Shown here: positions 34,623-43,700 of the stretch, piece by piece | Layout: each line of letters starts with the position of its first letter | How positions within the stretch are numbered: position 1 is the stretch's first letter | Assembly (NCBI GenBank): GCA_019720755.1 | Contig: CP081303.1 | Location: 3,964,501 to 4,028,500, forward strand | Direction: 5' to 3' | DNA: 64,000 bases | From: Prolixibacteraceae bacterium | GTDB lineage: Bacteria > Bacteroidota > Bacteroidia > Bacteroidales > Prolixibacteraceae | The notes under the pieces: generated by a model | Told to the model about the DNA's origin: nothing | Seen by the model: only the letters and a program-made list of their open reading frames with translations | The model's database searches: none | Position numbers and translations under genes: made by a program

Positions 34623-35654
34623 CTATTTCTCGAGGGTGAATGTAAAAGTGGTTCCTTGATCTGGAACACTTTTTACTTGGATTGATTGCTCGTGTGCTTC
34701 TAATATATGTTTCACGATTGCAAGGCCTAAACCTGTTCCTCCCTCTTTTCGTGATCTACTTTTATCTATTCGATAAAAACGCTCAAAGATTCTATGTACA
34801 TGGTCGTTCTCAATCCCTGTACCATTATCAGAGATCTCTACCATAATATGATCTAGCATATCGTAGAATCCTACTTTAACGTATCCTCCTTTGAAACCAT
34901 ACTTCACTCCGTTTCCAATAAGGTTTCTAAGTACATCAAAGATTTTCATACGATCAGCATAAACAAGAATAGGTTTATCAAACTCTTTACCGAAACGAAG
35001 TCTAATATTCTTTTCACAAGCCTCTCTCTCTTCGAGATCAAACACCTCTTGGGCCAATTTAATAATATTAAATTTCGTTTTGTTTAGTTTCAACTCTCCT
35101 GCTTCAAGTTTTGTGATCGACTCTAGATCATCCACAATAGAGATCATTCTATCGACGCTCTTTTCTGTTCTCTCTAAGTAAAGTTTATTAATTTTTGGAT
35201 CATCCATACCTCCATCAAGAAGGGTAAGAACATATCCTTGAATATTAAAGATAGGAGTTCTCAACTCATGAGATACATTCCCTAAAAAGTCTTTTCTATA
35301 TTTTTCTAGTTCTCTAAGTCTTTTGATCTCTTCTGTTTTATAGTGTGACCACTCCTCTACTTCTTTGTGAACTTCATTGATTAGATCAATAGAGTTTGTG
35401 AGATTTTGAGTCCTCTTTTTGTCAGATACGGGAATGGATCTAACGATTTTATATATGGGTTTAAGTTTGTTATACACCAAACTATTTAAGATATAGTTTA
35501 CAATCAGAATAGTTACAACAAGAAGAATCGGTACAGAAAGGCATAAAAACCATAATCTATGGTACACAAAATTAATTGTTAGGAATACAACAAAAATTAG
35601 AGTAAGTGCTAACGATAAGTATACAGAGAGACTTTTTAAAGAGTAGGATTTCAT
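34623..35654 (-). CDS. Membrane sensor histidine kinase (PhoR-like)
   Basis: A 343-residue kinase with two N-terminal transmembrane helices (about 11-30 and 34-57) and almost no periplasmic loop, so the signal is probably sensed in the membrane or from a partner. A short cytosolic linker leads to HisKA with H129 in FLGNVSHELRTP, then N-, G1- and G2-boxes (DVLRNLIGNGVKYG, ISDNGTGI, GGTGLGLAIVKHIL). The lack of a sensing domain is typical of PhoR-type kinases that read transporter state through PhoU. It is divergent from the PiT-PhoU gene. Confidence 0.93.
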   Translation of the reverse strand: MKSYSLKSLSVYLSLALTLIFVVFLTINFVYHRLWFLCLSVPILLVVTILIVNYILNSLVYNKLKPIYKIVRSIPVSDKKRTQNLTNSIDLINEVHKEVEEWSHYKTEEIKRLRELEKYRKDFLGNVSHELRTPIFNIQGYVLTLLDGGMDDPKINKLYLERTEKSVDRMISIVDDLESITKLEAGELKLNKTKFNIIKLAQEVFDLEEREACEKNIRLRFGKEFDKPILVYADRMKIFDVLRNLIGNGVKYGFKGGYVKVGFYDMLDHIMVEISDNGTGIENDHVHRIFERFYRIDKSRSRKEGGTGLGLAIVKHILEAHEQSIQVKSVPDQGTTFTFTLEK

Positions 35655-35724
35655 ATTGCTTTATAAGTTATCATCCATTTAATAAGATCCAAAGATCAAT
35701 AAAAAAACTATAAGAATATTGCAG

Positions 35725-35741
35725 TTAACCTAAACTTAACA
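35725..35741. promoter_or_regulatory. Candidate Pho box in the divergent phoR-like/PiT promoter
   Basis: TTAACC (35725-35730) and TTAACA (35736-35741) are direct repeats with an 11-bp start-to-start spacing, the geometry of Bacillus PhoP and E. coli PhoB sites. Another TTAACA lies at 35776-35781. TATTGCAGT is also directly repeated at 35717 and 35804. Confidence 0.45.
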
Positions 35742-35849
35742 ATGGAGATATCTCTAACAAAAAAATCAATCTCAATTAACATTCGAGTAATTTAAAAAGA
35801 GGTTATTGCAGTAGTTAAAAACAAAAACCAAAATTAATCAATTACATTC

Positions 35850-38087
35850 ATGGAAACGTTTTACATTACGTTGGTTGTCATTCTATTTGCATTGGCTATT
35901 TCTGATATTATTGTCGGTGTAAGTAATGATGCAGTCAACTTCTTGAACTCTGCTATTGGTTCAAAAGCTGCACCTAAATGGGTTATATTTGCTGTTGCAA
36001 GTGTGGGAATTTTAGTTGGGGCCACTTTCTCAAGCGGAATGATGGAGGTTGCAAGGAAAGGAATCATGAACCCTAATATGTTCATGTTTAATGAGATAAT
36101 GATCATATTTGTAACGGTTATGATTACTGATATTATTCTCTTAGATGTCTTCAATTCTATTGGTCTGCCTACTTCGACGACCGTATCTATTGTTTTCGAA
36201 TTGCTTGGATCTTCTGTTGCTGTAGCATTAGTCAAGATCTCCAATCTAGGACAGTCTATCTCAGATATCAACCAATATATCAACACAGACAAAGCATTGG
36301 CTATTATTTTTGGTATCCTTTTCTCTGTTGTGATCGCGTTTTCTATTGGCGCCATTGTCCAATGGATAACAAGACTTATTTTTTCATTTGATTATGGTAA
36401 GAAAATAAAATATTATGGCTCTATATTTGGAGGCTTCTGTTTGTCTTTTATTACATACTTTATTCTGATTAAAGGTGCAAAAGGTGCTTCATGGATTTCT
36501 CCGGAACATATAGCTTATATCAAGTCGAACACTTCTACAATTATTGTTGCCTGCTTTGTGGTATGCACTGTTATACTACAGTTAATCTCAATGATCTTTA
36601 AGAAGACAAATATTTTAAAGATCGTAGTATTAATAGGAACTTTTGCTTTGGCGATGGCTTTTGCTGGGAATGACCTTGTTAATTTCATTGGTGTACCATT
36701 GGCTGGTTTCGAATCGTTTAATGCTTGGAGAGACTCAGGTTTAGCTCCCGATGCAATGACAATGGAAGCATTAACAAAACCTGTTAAGACAGATACATAT
36801 ATGTTGTTGATTGCAGGTGTTATCATGATTGTCACGCTGATCACTTCAAAGAAGGCTAAGAAAGTGATTGCGACCTCTCTAAGTCTATCAAATCAAGGAG
36901 AGTCTGAGGAGAAATTTGAAGCTTCTGCTACCTCAAGAGCTATTGTTCGATCATCGATGTCTTTATCTAAGGGGTTAGGATGTGTTGTCTCTGAAGGGAT
37001 TAAGAGTCGTGTTAGAAAACGTTTTACCAAGGTCGATAAGAGTGATGAAGAGACCTCTTTTGATTTAATTAGAGCTTCAATAAACTTAGTTGTTGCGAGT
37101 ATTCTAATTTCTATTGGTACATCATACAAACTCCCATTGTCTACAACTTATGTTACTTTTATGGTAGCTATGGGTACCTCTTTGTCTGATAAGGCATGGG
37201 ATAGAGAGTCTGCTGTTTATCGTATCTCAGGTGTATTTACAGTGATTGGAGGATGGTTTCTTACTGCTATTGTAGCATTTACAAGTTCTGCTATCATCGG
37301 AGCTACTATTAGTGTAGGGGGTAAAGCTTTTATATTTGTTTTCCTTGGTTTGGCTATCTTCTTGGTTGTGAAGTCTACAATTAAGAGTAATAAATTGGAT
37401 AAGGAAGAAGAAGAAGAAGAAGATCTTTCAGAACCAGTGTTGGAAACTACGAAGGTTTTAGAGAAGAGTAAGCAGCGTGTTACCAACTCTATTCTGATTA
37501 GTTCTAAAGGTTATAGTGTTTCTATTGAGAACTTCTTGAATGAGGATCGAAAGAATATCAAGGAGGTCATGGGAGAAGTTTCCTATTTGGATAGAAAAAC
37601 GAAGAAGTGGAAAAATAATGTGAATAGTGTGGTACTAAGACTACAGGCTGATTCTGTCGAGACAGGTCACTATTATGTACAAATTGTTGACTATTTAAGG
37701 GAGTTGTCTCATTCAATGAACTATATCATTACTCCATTATACGAACACCTTAGCAACAATCATCGACCGTTTACTGAGGTTCAAACAGAAGAGTTAATTC
37801 AACTAGTTAATAGAGTAAACGATTTCTATAATGCTGTGATTCATATTGTGAAAGAAGAGCGATTTGATAAAATTGATGAGCTTATTTCTTCACGAGTGGA
37901 AGTAGTAGAGTATATGTCTTCTTTAGAGAAACTTCAGATTAAACGAATTAAGAGTAAAGAGGTTAATACACGTAATTCTGTGTTATTTTTCAATATCTTA
38001 TCGGAGTCGAAGAACCTTATGTTCCACTCGGTAAATATTACCAAAGCATACCGTGATTTCGTGAAATATTCTAAAGATGCGATTTAA
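35850..38087 (+). CDS. PiT-family inorganic phosphate transporter fused to a PhoU-like domain
   Basis: A 745-residue protein. Residues 1-505 form a PiT/SLC20 permease with about ten to twelve helices and both inverted signature repeats (VSNDAVNFLNSAIGSKA near 30, AGNDLVNFIGVPLAG near 270), which import phosphate with H+ or Na+. An acidic linker (EEEEEED near 525) leads to a helical PhoU/DUF47-like domain (about 545-740) that could sense transport state. The fusion is known in Bacteroidota and fits a kinase without a sensor domain next door. A second hydrophobic linker region (about 345-400) is Ser-rich and charged. Confidence 0.92.
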   Translation: METFYITLVVILFALAISDIIVGVSNDAVNFLNSAIGSKAAPKWVIFAVASVGILVGATFSSGMMEVARKGIMNPNMFMFNEIMIIFVTVMITDIILLDVFNSIGLPTSTTVSIVFELLGSSVAVALVKISNLGQSISDINQYINTDKALAIIFGILFSVVIAFSIGAIVQWITRLIFSFDYGKKIKYYGSIFGGFCLSFITYFILIKGAKGASWISPEHIAYIKSNTSTIIVACFVVCTVILQLISMIFKKTNILKIVVLIGTFALAMAFAGNDLVNFIGVPLAGFESFNAWRDSGLAPDAMTMEALTKPVKTDTYMLLIAGVIMIVTLITSKKAKKVIATSLSLSNQGESEEKFEASATSRAIVRSSMSLSKGLGCVVSEGIKSRVRKRFTKVDKSDEETSFDLIRASINLVVASILISIGTSYKLPLSTTYVTFMVAMGTSLSDKAWDRESAVYRISGVFTVIGGWFLTAIVAFTSSAIIGATISVGGKAFIFVFLGLAIFLVVKSTIKSNKLDKEEEEEEDLSEPVLETTKVLEKSKQRVTNSILISSKGYSVSIENFLNEDRKNIKEVMGEVSYLDRKTKKWKNNVNSVVLRLQADSVETGHYYVQIVDYLRELSHSMNYIITPLYEHLSNNHRPFTEVQTEELIQLVNRVNDFYNAVIHIVKEERFDKIDELISSRVEVVEYMSSLEKLQIKRIKSKEVNTRNSVLFFNILSESKNLMFHSVNITKAYRDFVKYSKDAI

Positions 38088-38111
38088 TCGTATATTTTAA
38101 TTGAATATGAT

Positions 38112-38138
38112 AAAGAGAGTCCGAAAGGATTCTCTTTT
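38112..38138 (+). terminator. Terminator of the PiT gene
   Basis: AAAGAGAGTCC / GGATTCTCTTT with a GAAA tetraloop and TTTT. Confidence 0.75.
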
Positions 38139-38200
38139 CAGTTCTAATAAAGAGAATACAATCTTTAAAAATAGACTAAGGTTCTTATTGATAAGGGATA

Positions 38201-38241
38201 AAAAAATAAACCAACTATCTTTATGGAGATCGTTGGTTTAT
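38201..38241 (-). terminator. Terminator of the Crp/Fnr gene
   Basis: A 15-bp stem with one mismatch (38206-38220 with 38227-38241), 6-nt loop, then TTTTTT on the minus strand. Confidence 0.8.
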
Positions 38242-38262
38242 CGATTAGTCACTTTGGATAGC

Positions 38263-38961
38263 CTACATATTAGCAATTCGGGTAAGCCTCGGTAGATTGA
38301 CGAATTTAATCTCTCTACCTTTAATCTCTATGATACTATCATGTTTAAATTCTGATAGAAGTCGAATAACAGACTCGGTGGCAGTTCCAACCATATTGGC
38401 AATCTCTTCTCTTGTAAGAGATACTTGTAGAATGTTGTTATTGTCTACACCAAACTTTTCGCGTAACATGATTAGTACTTCAGCAACTCTTTCACGCACT
38501 GTCTTGTGTGCAATATCTGTGATATAGTTATTTGCATCTTTCAACTCTTTACAAACTACTTGAAGGGTACTTAAAGCAAATTTGTGGTTTGTAGATAGAA
38601 TCGATGTAAGGGTGTTGTATGGAACATGTACCAATACAGCTTGCTCAATTACTTTCGCTGTAGTACAAGCTCCTTCTTTACTGAGAAGAGATCGGTAAGC
38701 AATGATATCTCCTTTGGTAACAAAACGAATGATTTGCTCTTTACCATCACTACCAGTTTTTATAATCTTAAGCACACCACTCATAATACAGTAAAAACCT
38801 GTAAGTCTTTTACCTTCATGATAGATGACATCTCCTTTTTTATACTGACTAGTAGATTTTTCATCATTTAATAAGAATAGCTCATCAGGAGATAGAGACT
38901 TAAAAAAAGTAAATGTTGATAAATCATACTCTTCTTGTAGGGGGTGAATATAATTCTTCAT
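38263..38961 (-). CDS. Crp/Fnr-family transcriptional regulator
   Basis: A 232-residue regulator: cyclic-nucleotide-binding-like domain about 15-135 (KGDVIYHEGKRLTGFYCIMSGVLKI, VTKGDIIAYRSLLS) and a Crp-type winged helix about 155-225 (SLTREEIANMVGTATESVIRLLSEF). There is no N-terminal Cys cluster, so it is not a classical Fe-S Fnr. The cAMP-binding RxxxS signature is not clear, so the ligand is unknown. Fnr-like half-sites TTTGATTATCAAA occur 124 bp upstream (39085-39097). Confidence 0.9.
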   Translation of the reverse strand: MKNYIHPLQEEYDLSTFTFFKSLSPDELFLLNDEKSTSQYKKGDVIYHEGKRLTGFYCIMSGVLKIIKTGSDGKEQIIRFVTKGDIIAYRSLLSKEGACTTAKVIEQAVLVHVPYNTLTSILSTNHKFALSTLQVVCKELKDANNYITDIAHKTVRERVAEVLIMLREKFGVDNNNILQVSLTREEIANMVGTATESVIRLLSEFKHDSIIEIKGREIKFVNLPRLTRIANM

Positions 38962-39198
38962 AGTATTAGTTTGTTTGGATCAATTAGATATAATTGTAAA
39001 TGTATAATAAAAGGTTGGAGAAAAAAAGATAAAAAAAAGGTAAAACTCCTCCTATTTAATGTTCATTGCGTGTTTTGCAACATGTTTGATTATCAAAAGA
39101 ATAGTCACTTATACCTCTCCTATATTGATGATTGAAAGAACTTTTATTTGTTCACTATTGTTTTATAATTATGATGTGTGATAATAAAACAATTTGCT

Positions 39199-39918
39199 AT
39201 GCATAAGCTTGCTTTAGTTACAGGTTGTAGTAAAAGAATAGGTCGTGAAGTTTCTTTAAGATTGGCTTCGCTAGGCTACTCTCTTATTCTACATTACAAT
39301 ACAGATAGAAAAGGGGTCGATAATTTAAAACAAGATCTCGTAGAAACATATGAAAACTTACAATTTTATGAATTTCAAGGAGACCTTCGTTGTCCTCGTT
39401 TTGTGGAAGATCTCTCCCAATTCTGTTCGAATAATTGTCTTATTGTAAACCTATTAATACATAATGCGTCGATATTTAATAAGGATGATTTTTCAACGCT
39501 TTCTTATGAATCTTTGCAGAATAACTACAGTATTCACCTTTTTCAACCATTGTTAATAACCAAATGGTTTTGTGGTCAAGTGGTCGAAGGTCAGGTGATT
39601 ACCATTGTAGATCAGGCAGTGACTCGAAATGATAGTGGATATTGGTCTTATATATTATCGAAAAAGTCTCTATTGGATGCGACTAAAATGATGGCACTAG
39701 AATTGGCTCCAAATTTTAGGGTGAATGCAATCTTACCAGGAATGATATTACCATCTGTACATGGCTCTTCTGATCAGTTTAAGAATGAGGTTCTCTATAC
39801 TCCATTACAAATATCCCCAGGAATTGTTTCTATTCTCTCTACTCTGACATACTTTATAGAGAACAGGTGGTGTACAGGGCAGATTATCTATTGCAATGGC
39901 GGAGAACATTTGAATTAA
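39199..39918 (+). CDS. SDR-family oxidoreductase, pteridine reductase-like
   Basis: A 239-residue short-chain dehydrogenase. The cofactor motif is TGCSKRIG at 8-15, with Arg after Lys, which is typical of pteridine reductases and FolM that prefer NADPH. LIHNASIF matches the NNASxF loop of that group, and the catalytic Tyr and Lys are in YILSK. I start at ATG 39199 and not at an upstream GTG. It lies 12 bp before folB, with folK next, so it probably reduces a dihydropterin or dihydrofolate in folate metabolism (inference from context and motif). Confidence 0.85.
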   Translation: MHKLALVTGCSKRIGREVSLRLASLGYSLILHYNTDRKGVDNLKQDLVETYENLQFYEFQGDLRCPRFVEDLSQFCSNNCLIVNLLIHNASIFNKDDFSTLSYESLQNNYSIHLFQPLLITKWFCGQVVEGQVITIVDQAVTRNDSGYWSYILSKKSLLDATKMMALELAPNFRVNAILPGMILPSVHGSSDQFKNEVLYTPLQISPGIVSILSTLTYFIENRWCTGQIIYCNGGEHLN

Positions 39919-39930
39919 AAATAATAATAA

Positions 39931-40278
39931 ATGCAAATACGTATTCAAAAACTTCACTTAAGAACATATATTGGCTTTAATAAAGAAGAACAAGAGAAGA
40001 AGCAGGATATTTATGTTCATATAAAGATACAAGTGCCTTTTCATGAAAAACTTGAATCGGATGATGTCTCTTCTATATATAACTATAAGTCGATTACCAA
40101 ACAGGTTATATTGTTTGTTGAAGAGAATCGGTTTTTACTTCTTGAAAAACTAACTAATAATATTGCGGATATCGTTTTATCAGATTCTCGTGTGGAGTCG
40201 GTTGAAGTGGAAGTGGAAAAGCCTTTTGCTTTAAGGTTTGCTGATTCTGTGTCTGTTACTATCGTTAAAGAAAAATAA
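39931..40278 (+). CDS. folB: Dihydroneopterin aldolase
   Basis: A 115-residue enzyme converting dihydroneopterin to 6-hydroxymethyl-dihydropterin in folate synthesis. LRTYIGFNKEEQEKKQDIYVHI, YKSITKQVILFVEENRFLLLEKL and VEVEVEKPFALRFAD match the T-fold family, including the KP motif near the C-terminus. Middle gene of a three-gene folate cluster, 2 nt before folK. Confidence 0.94.
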   Translation: MQIRIQKLHLRTYIGFNKEEQEKKQDIYVHIKIQVPFHEKLESDDVSSIYNYKSITKQVILFVEENRFLLLEKLTNNIADIVLSDSRVESVEVEVEKPFALRFADSVSVTIVKEK

Positions 40279-40280
40279 TC

Positions 40281-40655
40281 ATGAATAAGGTAATTATCTC
40301 ACTGGGATCTAATATTTCCCCTGACCATAATATTCCAAGTGCTATATTATTACTTTCGTTAAAGCATCGTTTATTGGACATTACAAAAGTAGAGATAACA
40401 GATCCTATTGGTATTGAGGATCAAAGTAAATTTCATAATGCCGCACTTCTTGTGGAGACGTGGTTTAGTCAAGATGCTTTCAACACTTTTCTTAAAGAGA
40501 TTGAAGACACTTTATTACGTGATCGATCTGCCCCAAAATTCGGTCCTAGAACGATTGATTTGGATATTGTCGTTTGGAATGGAAACATCGTGGATAACGA
40601 CTACTATAAACGGGATTTTTTAAAACGACATACGGATATGTTGCTGAATAATTAG
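40281..40655 (+). CDS. folK: 6-hydroxymethyl-dihydropterin pyrophosphokinase
   Basis: A 124-residue HPPK that transfers pyrophosphate from ATP to 6-hydroxymethyl-dihydropterin. SLGSNISPDHNIPSAI, the substrate loop and the RSAPKFGPRTIDLDIVVWNG signature are present. It is somewhat short, ending soon after the signature, and lacks the usual C-terminal PHP-type loop, but the catalytic core is complete. Last gene of the SDR-folB-folK cluster. No folP is adjacent. Confidence 0.93.
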   Translation: MNKVIISLGSNISPDHNIPSAILLLSLKHRLLDITKVEITDPIGIEDQSKFHNAALLVETWFSQDAFNTFLKEIEDTLLRDRSAPKFGPRTIDLDIVVWNGNIVDNDYYKRDFLKRHTDMLLNN

Positions 40656-40738
40656 CATTTGTGGTATGATTTTTATTTTTGTATATCCAAAACGCTTATG
40701 GGTCAAATTGTTCAAGGTGTTAGGATAGAAAAAAATTA

Positions 40739-40746
40739 TATCTTTG
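40739..40746 (+). promoter_or_regulatory. -7 element of ileS
   Basis: TATCTTTG fits TAnnTTTG. Transcription from here would start near 40752, just upstream of an 11-codon frame that overlaps the ileS start. Confidence 0.5.
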
Positions 40747-40787
40747 TAAGATATAATGATAAAAATTGAGGTAATACCATATAAATC

Positions 40788-43700
40788 ATGAGTAATAAGT
40801 TTCGAGAATATAAAAATTTCGATCTCTCTCAAATCAATAAAGACGTCCTAAAGTTTTGGGAGAATGATGATACTTTTCATAAAAGTATGTCGACAAGAGA
40901 AGGGAAACCTACTTTCGTTTTCTACGAAGGCCCCCCTTCTGCAAATGGACAACCAGGTATTCATCACGTTATTTCTCGTTCTTTGAAGGATCTTATTTGT
41001 CGTTATAAAACGATGAAAGGTTTTCAAGTGAAACGTAAAGCAGGTTGGGATACACATGGTCTTCCTGTTGAATTAGGAGTGGAAAAAACTCTTGGTATTA
41101 CAAAAGAAGATATCGGTAAAAAAATTACTGTTGAAGAGTATAATGCTGCTTGTCGTAGAGAAGTGATGAAATACACTGATCTATGGGAAGATCTTACTCA
41201 TAAAATGGGATATTGGGTAAATATGGATGATCCATATATTACTTATGATAATCGATATATTGAGACACTTTGGAATCTTCTAAAATCTTTGTTCGACAAA
41301 GGTTTACTATATAAAGGTTATACTATTCAGCCTTTCTCTCCTGCTGCAGGAACTGGATTAAGTTCTCATGAGTTGAATCAACCAGGAACTTATAGAGATG
41401 TAAAAGACACAACTTGCGTTGGTCAGTTTAAGGTTGTTCGTGATGACAAGTCTGAAAGTTTCTTTGGAGATGAGCCTCTTTATTTCTTGGCTTGGACTAC
41501 TACTCCATGGACTCTTCCTTCAAATACAGCTCTTGCTGTTGGACCAAATATTACTTACTATCAAGTGAAAACTTTCAACCCTTATACAGGAGCTCCTATT
41601 TCTGTTATGGTTGCGAAAGACTTGTATCGTAAATTCTTCCCTGAGAAGAATGAAGAACTAGACTTTGATAGTTATGAAGTTGGCGCTAAGAATATTCCTT
41701 TTAAGGTGGTTGCTGAGTATAAAGGTACAGACTTAGAAGGAATACGTTATGAGCAGTTAATTCCTTGGATGAAGCCTGAAGGGGATGCTTTTAGAGTGAT
41801 CTTAGGTGATTATGTGACGACAGAAGATGGTACTGGTATTGTTCATATCGCTCCTACTTTTGGTGCCGATGATGACCGTGTTGCTAAAGTTGCAGGTATC
41901 GCTCCTATGCTTCTTTTGGATAAAGAGGGCAAACAACAACCAATGGTTGATAAACAAGGTCGCCTTTTCCCTATAGAGAATCTTGATTCTGCTTGGGTTG
42001 CTGAATACGTAGACTCTAATCTATATCGTGAGTTCTCTGGTCGTTTTGTGAAAAATGATTATGACCCAACACTTACTGAAAAAGATGCTACATTGGATGT
42101 GGATATCTCAGTAATGTTGAAAAAGGAGAATAAAGCCTTCAGAGTAGAAAAACATGTTCACAACTATCCTCACTGTTGGAGAACAGATAAGCCTATCTTG
42201 TATTATCCACTTGATAGTTGGTTTATTAAAACAACAGCTGTAAAGGATCGTTTAATTGAGTTGAATAAAACGATTAACTGGAAACCAGAATCAACAGGTA
42301 CAGGACGTTTTGGTAATTGGTTGGAGAACTTGGTTGATTGGAACCTTTCTAGATCAAGGTATTGGGGTACTCCCCTTCCAATTTGGAGAACAGAGGATGG
42401 GACAGAACAAAAATGTATCGGATCTGTAGAGGAGTTGATGGCAGAAATTAAGATGTCTATTGAGGCTGGTTTTATGTCAGAAAATCCATACGATAAGTTT
42501 ATTGTAGGTGAGTATACAAAAGAGAACTATGAGAATATTGATCTTCACCGTCCTTATGTAGATGATATTTTTCTTGTTTCTGAGTCTGGTAAAAAAATGA
42601 TTCGTGAAACAGACCTTATCGATGTATGGTTTGATTCAGGGGCTATGCCATTTGCTCAAATGCACTATCCTTTTGAGAATAAAGAGAATTTTGGAGAGGT
42701 TTATCCTGCTGACTTTATTGCGGAAGGAGTGGATCAAACTCGTGGATGGTTCTTTACCCTTCATGCTATCTCTACGATGATCAATGATTCTGTAGCATTT
42801 AAAAATATTATCTCTAACGGGTTGGTATTAGATGCTAAAGGAAATAAGATGTCTAAGCGTTTGGGTAATGCTGTGGATCCTTTTACTACTATCGATAAAT
42901 ATGGTTCTGATCCATTGAGATGGTATATGATTACAAACTCTCAGCCTTGGGATAACCTTAAGTTTGACGTAAATGGAGTGGAAGAAGTTCGTAGAAAGTT
43001 CTTTGGTACTCTTTATAATACATACAGTTTCTTCTCTCTTTATGCCAATATAGATGGATTCACCTATAGTGAAGCAGAAATTGAGATGGCTGATAGACCA
43101 GAGATTGATCGCTGGGTTCTTTCTCTTCTGAATAGCTTGGTGAAAGAGGTGAATGAAGCTCTTGAGGCTTATGAACCTACGAGAGCAGGTCGTGCAATAA
43201 ACGATTTTGTTTCTGAAAATCTTTCGAATTGGTATGTACGCCTTTGTAGAAAGAGATTTTGGGGTGGTGAGTATGATCAAGATAAGATCTCTGCTTATCA
43301 AACTCTTTATACTTGTCTTTCTACTATAGCGAAACTTTCGGCACCTATTGCTCCTTTCTTTATGGACCAGCTGTATCGTGACTTGAATAGTATCACAAAG
43401 AAAGACCAAGAGGGTTCAGTTCATATTGCAAACTATCCTTCTGTAAATGATAGCTTGATTGATCAGAAGCTCGAAGAACGTATGACGATTGCACAGAAAG
43501 TTTGTTCAATGGTTCTAAGTCTTCGTCGTAAGGAGAAGTTGAAAGTAAGACAACCTCTACAGAAGATTATGGTTCCTGTTCTAAATCGTGATTTTGAGTC
43601 TCAATTTGAAGCAGTGAAGGATATTATTCTAACGGAAGTGAATATCAAAGAAGTAGAATATATTGCTGCTAATTCTGGTTTTATTAAGAAGAAAATCAAG

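Noticed and set aside
35861-36355. 164-codon frame antisense to the PiT transporter
   Set aside because: Shadow of a strongly conserved membrane-protein gene; Thr/Ile/Asn-rich mirror composition.
42828-43409. 193-codon frame antisense to ileS
   Set aside because: It is the complement of a highly conserved synthetase region and its product has no family features; a shadow of ileS.
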